Source: Prionace glauca
Taxonomy: Eukaryota; Chordata; Chondrichthyes; Carcharhiniformes; Carcharhinidae
Assembly (NCBI GenBank): GCA_037974335.1
Contig: CM075729.1
Span: forward strand, 131,173,820-131,237,819
Length of the DNA: 64,000 nucleotides
Direction: 5' to 3'
Shown: positions 30,345 to 40,599 of the stretch, piece by piece
Position numbering within the stretch: position 1 is the first letter of the stretch
Layout of the letters: every line of letters starts with the position of its first letter
Position numbers and translations under genes: made by a program
The notes under the pieces: model-generated
What the model was told of the DNA's origin: nothing
Databases searched by the model: none
Seen by the model: only the letters and a program-made list of their open reading frames with translations

Positions 30345-31335
30345 TGTAACAACATTTTGATTTATTATTGTCACACGTATTAACATGCAGTGAAAAGTAT
30401 TGTTTCTTGGGCGCGATACAGACAAAACATACCGTTCAGAGAGAAGGAAAGGAGAGGGTGCAGAATGTAGTGTTACAGTCATAGCGAGGGTGTAGAGAAA
30501 TATCAACTTAATGCGAGGTAGGTCCATTCAAAAGTCTGACGACAGCAGGGAAGAAGCTGTTTTTGGATCGGTTGGTACGTGACCTCAGACTTTTGTATCT
30601 TTTTCCTGATGGAAGAAGGTAGATGAGAGAATGTCCGGGGTGCATGGGGTCCTTAATTATACCGGCTGCTTTGCTAAGGCAGTGGGAAGTGTAGACAGAG
30701 TCAATGGATGGGAGGCTGGTTTGTGTGATGGATTGGGCTACATTCACGACCTTTTGTAGTTCCTTGTGATCTTGGGCAGAGCAGGAGCCCAGACCGAGCT
30801 GTGATACAACCAGGAAGAATGCTTTCTATGGGGCATCTGTAAAAGTTGGTGAAAGTCGTAGCGGACATGTCAAATTTCCTTAGTCTTATGAGAAAGTAGA
30901 GGCGTTGGTGGGGTTTTCTTAACTAGAGTGTCAGCGTGGAGGGGGACCAGGACAGGTTGTTAGTGATATGGACACCTAAAAATGTGAAGCTCTCGACCCT
31001 TTCTACTTTGTCCCCGTTGATGTAGTTTGTGGCATGTTCTCCTCTATGCTCTCTGAAGTCGGTGACGATCTCCTTTCTTTTGTTGACATTGAGGGAGAGA
31101 TTATTGTCTCCGCACCAGATTCTCTATCTCATCCCTGTACTCCGTCTATCGTTGGTCGAGATCCGACCAATTACAATGGTGTCGTCAGCAAACTTGGAAA
31201 TCGAATTGGAGGGGAATTTGGCCGCACGGTCATAGGTGTATAAGGAGTATAAGTAGGGAGCTGAGAACACAGCCTTGTGGGGCACCGGTGTTGAGGGTGA
31301 TTGTGGAGGAGGTGTTGTTGCCGATCCTTACTGAT
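30345..31335 (-). mobile_element. L2-like LINE with RT motifs, 5'-truncated
   Basis: On the minus strand near 31290-31160, frames give LYSLYTYDRAAKFPSNSISK and then FADDTIV, the catalytic RT motif. The C-terminus at about 30620-30510 reads HPGHSLIYLLPSGKRYKSLR, then SRTNRSKNSFFPAVVRLLN, the ending typical of L2/Rex1-like LINEs. Frames are broken several times. The 3' end (TGTGACAATAATAAATCA on the minus strand) resembles the HL-SINE tail, so this lineage is the likely partner of HL-SINE. Confidence 0.8.
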
Positions 31336-31732
31336 TTCATTTAATCCATGGCATGTGTATCCACGGACCCAGAAAGGATCATTTGCTTTTTTAGCTCGGT
31401 TTGAGAGGGAGAGGGACCAATGTACGCCTTCGGTCGGATTGGCTGAGGTTGTGGAGTTGAATTATTGATTAATTACTGGGGTTGCTGCCCGGTTTTGGCT
31501 CGCTTCCTAATGTAACCCACGCAGGTTGTGTTACCCCCTTTAAGGGGTGGGGGGGGGGGGGCAGTCCCTGATGGGTCACATGGTCGGGTCAGGCCCTATG
31601 GAGCAAGGGCCAGTGGGGTGGAAGGGTGGGTATCTGGGGTCAGGGAGGCTGCGCAGTTGGAGGGAAGGAGGAAGGGAGGGTCGATGTGTATTCTGTTCTG
31701 TCAGGCACTTGTCTGTTACTCTCTCTATCTGG
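31336..31732. other. Unassigned, G-rich
   Basis: Contains G runs near 31547-31561. No gene or element recognised. Confidence 0.4.
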
Positions 31733-32040
31733 GCGGCACGGTGGCACAGTGGTTAGCACTGCCACCTCACAACGCCAGGGACCCGGGTTCGATCCCAGCT
31801 TCGGATCAGTGCCCGTGTGGAGTTTGTACATCTCCCCGTGTCTGCGTGGGTTTCCCCGGATGCTCCACTTTCCTCCAAAGATGGGTAGGTTAGGTGGACT
31901 GGCCATGATAATGACCCTCGAGCCAGGGAGATTAGCAGGGAAAATAAATGAGGGTTGCAGGAAAGGGGTCTGGGTGGATTGTGGTCGGTACAGACTCGAT
32001 GGGCCAAATGGCCTCTTTCTGTACTGTAGGGATCCTATTT
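31733..32040 (+). mobile_element. HC-SINE, short copy
   Basis: Head GGGCGGCACGGTGGCACAGT, box B GGGTTCGATCCC, one partial 52-bp unit, and the tail ACTCGATGGGCCAAATGGCC and TACTGTAGGGATCC. Confidence 0.88.
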
Positions 32041-32059
32041 GTCGATGCAGCAAACAGTT

Positions 32060-32195
32060 CACATCCAATCACAGTCCAGATCCAATCAGAGCCCATTCCA
32101 TTTATGGCCCACAGCCAATCACAGTCCAGATCCAATTAGAGCCCACTCCACTTATGGCCCACAGCCAATCACAGCCCACAGCCAATCAGAGCCAA
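32060..32195 (+). repeat. 50-bp CCAAT-bearing tandem repeat, 2.6 copies
   Basis: The unit is CCAATCACAGTCCAGATCCA followed by ATCAGAGCCCATTCCATTTA, then TGGCCCACAG. It supplies at least six CCAAT motifs. The 3' flank of the HC-SINE ends just before it. Confidence 0.85.
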
Positions 32196-32569
32196 TGTTC
32201 AGTCATGGTGGTTCGAATGACTGGAATGTAAATATTTTAATCTCATTTTACGATTGAAAATAACAAAGGTGGAAGTGCGATGCTTCAGATAATGACTGGA
32301 CCCTTAAATATAAAGCCTCGGTTTGGTTTGACATACAGAGAGTGATGGACCCGATAACATTTCATCGCAAATATCGGAGGGAATCAGAGAGAGATGATGC
32401 AGGCCTTTAATTTAGCTAACAGCTCTCGGAAATCTGGGCTTGTTTGGATTAACCGGGAAAAGAGCTTGATGCAGGAATGCTTTCATACACGTGCCAAGAC
32501 CATTCATCTGAAAGGATAGGAACACAGGAAGAAGAGGAGGCCATTCAGCCCCTTGATCCTGTTCTGTTA
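32196..32569. other. Single-copy stretch
   Basis: Nothing recognised, apart from CR1-tail-like sequence at its right end (CAGGAAGAAGAGGAGGCCAT). Confidence 0.4.
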
Positions 32570-33065
32570 TAGAACATAGAAAAACTACCGCACGAACAGG
32601 CCCTTCGGCCCACAAGTTGCGCCGATGATATCCCTACATACTAGGCTTATCTATAACCCTCAAGTCCCATGTACTCATCCAGAAGTCTCTTAAAAGACCC
32701 AATCGAATTTGCCTCTATCACCACCAACGGCAGCCAATTCCACTCACCCACCATCCTCTGGGAGAAAAACTTACCCCTAACATCTCCCCTGTACCTGCTC
32801 CCCAGCACCTTAAACCTGAGTCCTCTCGAGAGAGAGAGAAATAGCCTCTGAGAACCCACCCTATCTATACCTCTCAACATCTTACAAACCTCTATCAGGT
32901 CACCTCTCAACCTTCGTCTCTCCAGGGAGAAGGGACCGAGCTCCCTCAACCTATCCTCATAAGGCATGCCTCCCAATCCAGGCAACATCCTTGTAACTCT
33001 CCTCTGCATCCTCTCAATAGCTTCCACATCCTTCCTGTAGTGAGGCAACCAGCACGGAGCACAGT
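32570..33065 (-). mobile_element. CR1-B LINE, 5'-truncated
   Basis: Translation gives LPHYRKDVEAIERMQRRVTR, then GGMPYEDRLRELGPFSLER, ending SFKRLLDEYMGLEGYR. The tail GAACATAGAAAAACTACCGC is at 32572. More diverged than the plus-strand CR1-B copies. Confidence 0.88.
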
Positions 33066-33394
33066 ATAATGACTGTATCTCAACTCTACAGAAGTTTTTT
33101 TCCATCTGGTTGGTGAAGCTGTGTATTCCGTGGTTTAATATTCCTGAATAACCTCATTAAACTGTCTTGTAATAAACTTCTCGCTATTCTGAAAACTGGT
33201 GATTCATTGAATGACAGTATGGAACAAAGTGCCAAATTATGCAAATATCTTTCTTTGAAAAGCACACTGACATCCGGAGACTCGAGTGATTAATAAGCAA
33301 CACAACAGGAGGTGGAGAAATAGCAATACATTTTCTCAGAGCTCCCTCCTACACCTCAACGCTTCTCTTGACATCACTGCGGGGACGGGGGTGG
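33066..33394. other. Single-copy stretch
   Basis: AT-rich, with no element or exon recognised. Confidence 0.4.
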
Positions 33395-33512
33395 AGGGGA
33401 AAGGAGTGGAGGGAGTGGAGGAAAGTAAGTATAGTGAGAGAGGGAGATGGAGGGAGAGGGAGAGAGTGAGGGAGAGAGAGAGTGAGAGTGTGAGTGAGAG
33501 TGTCTGAGACAG
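33395..33512. repeat. GA-rich satellite, left part
   Basis: GGGAGATGGAGGGAGAGGGA and GTGAGAGTGTGAGTGAGAG. It continues at 34051 after an inserted CR1-A. Confidence 0.85.
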
Positions 33513-34050
33513 AGAGTGCGCAAGGATGTTTTGGCCCTGGAGGGAGTGCAGAGGAGGTTTACTAGGCTGATACCGGAGTTGAGGGGATTGAGCTTTGAGG
33601 AGAGGCTGAATAAACTAGGCTTGTACTCGTTAGAGTTTAGAAGAATGAGGGGAGATCTCATTGAGACATATAAGATGATGAATGGGATGGATAGGATAGA
33701 AGTGGAGAGACTCTTCCCGCTCAAAACAGACAGTAGGACTAGGGGGCACAGCCTCAAGATAAAGGGGGGGCGGTTTAGAACAGAGTTGAGGAGGAACTTC
33801 TTCACTCAAAGGATGGTGAATCTCTGGAATTCTCTGCCCGTTGAAGTGGTGGAGGCTGCCTCGCTAAATATTTTTAAGAAATGGGTTGATGGGTTTTTGA
33901 TAAGAGAGGGGATTAAGGGTTATGGAGAGAGGGCGGGAAGGTGGAACTGAGCCACGACAGATCAGCCATGATCTTATTGAATGGCGGGGCAGGCTCGAAG
34001 GGCTAGATGGCCTACTCCTGCTCCTATTTCTTATGTTCTTATGTTCTTAT
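33513..34050 (+). mobile_element. CR1-A LINE inserted in GA satellite
   Basis: Translation gives RKDVLALEGVQRRFTRLIPE, then GLSFEERLNKLGLYSLEFRR, to KGYGERAGRWN. The tail GGCTCGAAGGGCTAGATGGC ends with ATGTTCTT repeats. The frame is open for its whole length (33516-33950), so it is a young, 5'-truncated copy. Confidence 0.92.
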
Positions 34051-34530
34051 GTGTGTGAGGGAGAGCATATGAGACAGAGTGCATGAGAGAGAGTGAGAAA
34101 GAGTGTATGAGAGAGAGTGTGAGAGAGAGAGCATGAGAGAGAGAGCGTGAGAAAGTGTGTGAAGGAGACAGTGTGTGAGGGAGAGAGTGTGTGAGGGAAA
34201 GAGTGTGTGAGGGAGAGAGTGTGTGAGGGAGAGAGTGTGAGAGAGAGTGTGTGAGGGAGAGTGTGTGAGGGAGAGAGTGTGTGAGGGAGAGGGAATGAGG
34301 AAGAGAGAGTGAGAGAGAGTGAGAGAGAGAGAGACTGAGGGAGAGAGAGTGAGTGAGAGAGAGGGAGGGAGGAAGTGAGAGAGCGAAAGAGGGAGAGAGA
34401 GAGTGTGAGAGAGTGAAAGAAAGAAAGATAGAGAGAGAGTGAGTGAGAGAGAGAGAGAGAGTGTGTGAGAGAGAGAGAGGGAGTGAGAGACAGAGAGCGA
34501 GGGACAGACAGAGTGAGAGATAGAGATTAT
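34051..34530. repeat. GA/GT-rich satellite, right part
   Basis: Irregular units such as GTGTGTGAGGGAGAGAGT and GAGAGAGAGTGAGAGA. Serine/leucine-rich minus-strand frames come only from the base composition. Confidence 0.9.
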
Positions 34531-34589
34531 GCGCGAGGACTGGTGCAAGGATGAGTTGGATAAAGGTGGCCTTTGGCCTTCCTGTGCTG

Positions 34590-35440
34590 TGGGGCGGCAC
34601 AGTGGGTTATCACTGCTGCCTCACAGTGCCAGGGACCCGGGTTCCATTCCCGGTGGCACAGTGGGTTAGCACTGCTGTCTCACAGCGCCAGGGACCCGGG
34701 TTCCATTCCCGGTGACACAGTGGGTTAGCACTGCTGCCTCACAGCGCCAGGGACCCGGGTTCCATTCCCGGTGACACAGTGGGTTAGCACTGCTGTCTCA
34801 CAGCGCCAGGGACCCGGGTTCCATTCCCGGTGACACAGTGGGTTAGCACTGCTGTCTCACAGCGCCAGGGACACGGGTTCCATTCCTGGGGACACAGTGG
34901 GTTAGCACTGCTGTCTCACAGCACCAGGGACCCGGGTTCCATTCCCGGTGACACAGTGGGTTAGCACTGCTGCCTCACAGTGCCAGGGACCCGGGTTCCA
35001 TTCCCGGTGACACAGTGGGTTAGCACTGCTGCCTCACAGCGCCAGGGACCCGGGTTCCATTCCCGGTGACACAGTGGGTTAGCACTGCTGTCTCACAGCG
35101 CCAGGGACCCGGGTTCCATTCCCGGTGACACAGTGGGTTAGCACTGCTGCCTCACAGCGCCAGGGTCCCGGGTTCCATTCCTGGCTTGAATCACTGTCTG
35201 TGCAGAGTCTGCACGTCCTCCCCATATCTGCATGGGTTTCCTCTGGGTGCTCCGGTTTTCTCTGACAGTCAGAAAGACATGCTGGATTAGGTGGATTAGC
35301 CACGCTAAATCTTCCCTCAGTGTATCCGAACAGGCGCCGGGGTGTGGCGACTAGGAGATTTTCGCACTAACTTCATTGCAGCGTTAATGTAAGCCTACTT
35401 GTGACACTAATAAATAAACTTTAAAACTTAAAAACTTAAA
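34590..35440 (+). mobile_element. HL-SINE with ten tandem tRNA-like heads
   Basis: The head is repeated ten times (34593-35185). A single body follows (TTTCCTCTGGGTGCTCCGG), then the L2-type tail GCGTTAATGTAAGCCTACTT and GACACTAATAAATAAAC ending near 35436. The unit spans both Pol III box regions, although box B has drifted to GGTTCCATTCC. Confidence 0.92.
34593..35185 (+). repeat. 59-bp tandem repeat of SINE head
   Basis: Ten units of exactly 59 bp (ACAGTGGGTTAGCACTGCTG, then TCTCACAGCGCCAGGGACCC, then GGGTTCCATTCCCGGTGAC). They are nearly identical, so the expansion is recent or homogenised. Confidence 0.95.
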
Positions 35441-36059
35441 TGCAGAGAGGTGGAAAATGAAGCTTAGTGCAAGTCCCCACCAACTCTACATCCAAAACGG
35501 CCTCCACTCCCTATCGCTCTCCCTCACACCTCCTCCTTTCCACTGTCACCCCCCCTTCCCACTCCCTCCTCTGCCTTACTGCCCCTCCCTCGTCACTCCT
35601 CCTCCCTCTCCCTCCTCTCACACTCCCTTCCCGGGATGGATAACTCGGAGAGAGCAGGGGATTACTTATGCAGCGTCAGGTTGGCACGGTGACCCTCACT
35701 TTCAAAGGGCCTTCCGGCAAATTCCGCGAGTCTGTGTCTGCAGAGTGGCAGGAGCCCAGGGAGGGTACAGCTCCGGGGGCGGAGGGGGGGGAGGGCCTGA
35801 GGGAAGTTGTACTCTGGGAGATGTGATGGTCCAGGCACAAGATTCAAGGCAGAAATGGACTTGAAAAGGAAAGATTACATTAGACAATGAGCAGGAGGGG
35901 GTGGGGCTAATTTTACAGCTCGGTCAGTGGGCTAGCACGGGATGGATGGGCTGAATTGCCTCTTGCTGTGTTGCGAGATTCTGCACGGGAATTAATAGGC
36001 ACATTGAGTTAAGTTTTATAGCACCTGCTCTCCACTTGTAGCCTCCCCTTTCTCCCCAA
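35441..36059. other. Single-copy stretch, C-rich
   Basis: Pyrimidine-rich near 35520-35630 and G-rich near 35770-35800. No gene recognised. Confidence 0.4.
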
Positions 36060-36367
36060 GCCTCCACTTTATATTTTTTATTCATTTACGGGATGTGGGG
36101 ATCGCTGACGACACCAGCATTTATTACCCATCACTAATTGCCCCTCGAGAAGGTGGTGGTGAGCTGTCTGCTTGGACCCGCTGCAGTCCCTGAGGTGTAG
36201 GTACACCCACCGCGCTGTTAGGGAGAGAGTTCCAGGATTTGGACCCAGCGGCAGTAAAGGAACGGCCGATATATTTCCAAGTCAGGATGGTGAGTGACTT
36301 GGAGGGAACCCTCCGAGTGGTGGGGTTCCCAGGCATCTGTTGCTGTTGTTTTCATAATACCCGCACA
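36060..36367. mobile_element. P repeat
   Basis: GCATTTATTACCCATCACTA, then AGAAGGTGGTGGTGAGCTGT, then GAGAGAGTTCCAGGATTTGG, then GGATGGTGAGTGACTTGGAG. The longest uninterrupted P copy besides 59545. Confidence 0.75.
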
Positions 36368-36848
36368 GCTTGGGGCACAAAGGGGCAATTTAGCATGGCC
36401 AATCCACCTAACCTATATATCTTTGGACACTAAGGGGCAATTTACCATGGCCAATCCACCCAACTTACACATCTTTGGACACTAAGGGCCAATTTAGCAT
36501 GGCCAATCCACCTAACCTATATATCTATGGACACTAAGGGACAATTTAGCATGGCCAATCCACCTAACCTGAACATCATGGACACTATGGGGCAATTTAG
36601 CATGGTCAATCCACCCAACTTACACATCTATGGACGGTAAGGGGCAATTTAACACGGCCAATCCACCTAACCTACACATCTTTGGACACTAAGGGGCAAT
36701 TTATCATGGCCAATTCCCCTAACCTGCACATCTTTGGACACTAAGGGGCAATTTAGCACGGCCAATCCACCCAACTTACACATGTATGGACTGTAAGCGG
36801 CAATTTAGCATGGCTAATCCACCTAACCTACACATCTTTGGACACTAA

Positions 36849-38690
36849 GATAGACCTAAGAAGAGCCAGGAGGGGTCATGAGAAGTCTTTGGCAGGTAGG
36901 ATCAAGGAAAACCCTAAAGCTTTCTGTAGGTATGTTCAGAATAAAAGAATGACTAGGGTAAGATTAGGGCCAGTCAAGGACAGTAGTGGGAAATTGTGTG
37001 TGGAGTCCGAAGAGATAGGAGAGGCGCTAAATGAATATTTTTCATCAGTATTCACACAGGAAAAAGACAGTGTAGTCGAGGAGAATACTGAGGTATTAGG
37101 CGAGACGGGATTGAGGTTCATAAGGAGGAGGTGTTAGAATTCTGGAAAGTGTGGAAATAGATAAGTCTCTTGGGCTGGATGGGATCTATCCTAGGATTCT
37201 CCAGGATGGTAGGAAGGAGATTATAGAGCCTTTGGCTTTGATCTTTATGTCATCATTATCTACAGGTATAGTGCCAGGATAGAAAATGTTGTCCCCTTGT
37301 TCAGGGAGGGGAGTAGAGACAACCCTAGTAATTATAGACCAGTGAGCCTTACTTCTGTTGTGGGCAAAGTTTTGGAAAGGATTATAAGAGATAGGATTTG
37401 TAATCATCTAGAAAGGAATAATTTGATTAGGGATAGTCAACACGGCTTTGTGAAGGGTAGGTCATGCCTCACAAACCTTATTGAGTTCTTTGAGAAGGTA
37501 AGCAGAGAGGTGGATGAGGGTATGGTGTGGCAGTTGATGTGGTGTATATGGATTTCAGTAAAGTGTTTGATAAGGTTCCCCGCGGTAAGCTATTGCAGAA
37601 AATATGGAGACATGGGATTGAGAGTGATTTAACAGTTTGGATCAGGAATTGGCTCGCTGTAAGACAGAGGATGGTGATTGATGGGAAATATTCAACCTAG
37701 AGTTCAGTTACTAGTGGTGTACCGCAGAGATCTGTTTTGGGGCCACTGCTGTTCATCATTTTTATAAATGACCTGGATGAGGGTGTAGAAGGAAGGGTTA
37801 GTAAATTTGCGGATGTCACCAAAGTGGGAGGAGTTGTGGACAGTGAGGATGGATGTTACAGAGGGACATAGATAAGCTGCAGAGCTGGGCTGAGAGGTGG
37901 CAAATGGAGTTTAATGCAGAAAAGTGTGAGGTGATTCACTTTGGAAGGAGTAACAGGAATACAGAATACTGGGCTAATGGTAATTTACCTGGTAGTGTGG
38001 ATGAGCAGAGAGATCTCGGTGTCCATTTGCATAGATCCCTGAAAGTTGGCACCCAGGTTATAGGTTTGTTAAGAAGGCGTAAGGTGAGTGTTAGCTTTTA
38101 TTGGTAGAGGGATTGAGTTTCGGAGCCATGAGGTCATGTCGAGCTGTACAAAGCTCTGGTGCGGCCACACTTGGAGTATTACGTACAGTTCTGGTCACTG
38201 CATTATAGGAAGGATGTGGAGGCATTGGAAAGGGTGCAGAGGAGGTTTACCAGGATGTTGCCTGGTTTGGTGGAAAGGTCTTATGAGGAGAGGCTGAGGG
38301 ACTTGACGCTGTTTTTGTTAGAGAGAAGAAGGTTAAGAGGCGACCTAATTGAGGCATACAAGATGATCAGAGGATTAGATAGGGTGGACACTGAGAGCCT
38401 TTTTCCTCAGATGGTGACGGCTAACACAAGGGGACAGAGCTTTAAATTGAGGGGTGATAAATATAGGAGAGATGTCAGAGGAAGGTTCTTTACTCAGAGA
38501 GTAGTAAGGGTGTGGAATTCCCTGCCTGTAACAGTAGTGGACTCGCCAACATTAAGGGCATTTAAATGGTCATTGGGAAAATGATATTGGAATAGTGTAG
38601 GTTAGATGGGCTTTAGATGGGTTTCACAGGTCAGTGCAACATCGAGAGCTAAAGGTCCTGTACTACGCTGTATTGTTCTATGTTCTATGC
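36849..38690 (+). mobile_element. CR1-C LINE, longest copy in the window
   Basis: About 1.84 kb. Pieces in order: a pre-RT region (KENPKAFCRYVQNKRM and NEYFSSVFTQE), RT block NYRPVSLTSVVGKVLERIIR, HGFVKGRSCLTNLIEFF, RT downstream (LQSWAERWQMEFNAEKCEVI), and the C-terminus (YEERLRDLTLFLLERRRL to NSLPVTVVDSPTLRAFK). At least four frame breaks make it inactive. Tail: TTCTATG repeats. CACTAAG flanks both ends, a likely 7-bp target duplication. Confidence 0.92.
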
Positions 38691-38832
38691 ACTAAGGGGC
38701 AATTTAGCATGGCCAGTCTTCCTAACCTACACATCCTTGGACATTATGAGGTAATTTAGCATGGCCAATCCACACATCTTTGGAGTGTGGGAGGAAACCA
38801 GAGCACCTGGAGGAGTGCAGACATGAGCTGTA

Positions 38833-39185
38833 TGGGCGGCACGGTAGCACAGTGGTGAGCACTGCTGCTTCACAGCTCCAGGGTCCTGGGTTCGATTCCC
38901 GGCTCGGGTCACTGCCTGTGTGGAGTTTGCACATTCTCCTCGTGTCTGCGTGGGTTTTCTCCGGGTGCTCCGGTTTCCTCCCACAGTCCAAAGATGTGCG
39001 GGTTAGGTTCATTGGCTATGCTAAAATTGCCCCTTAGTGTCCTGGGATGTGTAGGTTAGAGGGATTAGCAGGTAAATGTGTAGGGATATGGGGATAGGGT
39101 CTGGGTGGGATTGTGTTCGGTGCAGACTCGATGGGCCGAAGGGCCTGTTTCTGCACTGTAGGGTTCTATGCTCTATGGTTCTATG
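38833..39185 (+). mobile_element. HC-SINE, basal copy, nested
   Basis: Head GGGCGGCACGGTAGCACAGT, then one full and one partial 52-bp unit, then the tail CTCGATGGGCCGAAGGGCCT and TTCTATG repeats. Almost identical to 27960-28310, so a young subfamily. Confidence 0.92.
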
Positions 39186-39435
39186 AGGGAGAATGTGCAA
39201 ACTCTGCAAAGATAGTGACCTGAGTCTGGAATCGAACCCGGGTCCCTGGTGCTGTGAGGCAGCAATGCTAACCACTGCGCCACCGTGTTGCCCCCCTATT
39301 TGCCATGTTTCCATGGGAGTGGACCTGTCAGAGAAGGCCCCCCCCCCGCCATCTTGATAGTTCAGGCTATGATGTGGCCTCACTAATTCCCTGTATAACT
39401 GACAACTAACCTCCCCTCTCTTGTGCGCAATTCTC

Positions 39436-40315
39436 CTGCAGAGGGATCTGGGTAGGCTGAGCGAGTGGGCGAGGACCTGGCAGATGGAGTACAATTTTAG
39501 CAAGTGTGAGGTTATCCACTTTGGCAGAAATAATAGTCGGAGGGATTACTATTTAAAGGGCGAAAAACTGCAGCAGGCGACGGTGCAGAGGGACCTGGGG
39601 GTCCTTGTGCATGAGTCGCAAAAACCCAGTCTGCAGGTACAGCAGGTGATCAAGAAGGCGAATGGGATGCTGGCCTTTATAGTGATGGGGATAGAATATA
39701 AAAGCAGAGAGGTCTTGCTGCAACTGTACAGGGCACTGGTGAGGCCGCAGCTGGAGTACTGTGTGCAGTTTTGGTCGCTGCACTTGCACAAGGATATATT
39801 GGCCTTGGAGGGAGTGTAGAGGAGGTTCACTAGGCTGATACCGGAGATGAGGGGGTTGGACTATGAAGAGAGACTAAATAGACTGGGTCTGTACTCGTTG
39901 GAGTTTAGAAGGCTGAGGGGGGGAATCTTATAGAGACGTATAAGATAATGAAGGGGATGGATAGGGTAGAGGTAGAGAGATTCTTCCCACTTAGAAAGGA
40001 CAGCAGGACTAGAGGGCACAGCCTCAAGATAAAGGGGGGGCGGTTTAGATCAGAGTTGAGGAGGAACTTCTTCACTCAAAGGGTGGTGAATCTCTGGAAT
40101 TCTCTGCCCGTTGAAGTGGTGGAGGCTGCCTCGCTAAATATTTTGAAGTCACGGGTAGATAAGTTTCTGATAGACAGGGGATTAAGGGTTATGGGGAGAA
40201 AGCGGGAAAGTGGAACTGATCCACTTCAGATCAGCCATGATCTTATTGAATGGCGGGGCAGGCTCGAGGGGCCAGATGGCCTACTCCTGCTCCTATTTCT
40301 TATGTTCTTCTGTTC
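39436..40315 (+). mobile_element. CR1-A LINE, 5'-truncated
   Basis: Translation gives RDLGRLSEWARTWQMEYNFS, then LVHESQKPSLQVQQVIKKAN, then LVRPQLEYCVQFWSLHLHKD, broken near 39819, then continuing to SLNILKSRVDKFLIDRGLRV. The tail GGGGCCAGATGGCCTACTCC is at 40270. Confidence 0.9.
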
Positions 40316-40599
40316 CTCACAATAAATGGTGATGGCTCTGTGAAGCACATGGGGACATTTTGATTGAGTAAAGACACGATATAAAGAGATTGGTCTCTTG
40401 CCGAAGTGATGGGGATAACAAAGCTCAAAACCACCACCCAGAGGCAAGGAGAGGAATTACACCAATACAATCTTCCATCACATTCAGTCTCCGGGTAAAC
40501 ACTCACAGTTAAAGAAGGACTTGCATTTTGTAAAGAGCTCTCCCTCACCACCAGATCTCCCACAGCTCATAAAACACCTTTGAAACATGCTCCTTCTGG

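Larger units (their letters stand above)
36368..39300 (-). mobile_element. HC-SINE split twice: by CR1-C and by another HC-SINE
   Basis: Array units in reverse lie at 36368-36848 and 38691-38775, the body at 38776-38826, and the box B and head region at 39186-39300 (GGAATCGAACCCGGGTCCCT). The first break is CR1-C (36849-38690) and the second a plus-strand HC-SINE (38833-39185). Order of events: SINE insertion, array expansion, then the two later insertions. Confidence 0.85.

Noticed and set aside
34031-34600. Ser/Leu-rich minus-strand frames of up to 189 codons
   Set aside because: Translation of the GA/GT satellite.
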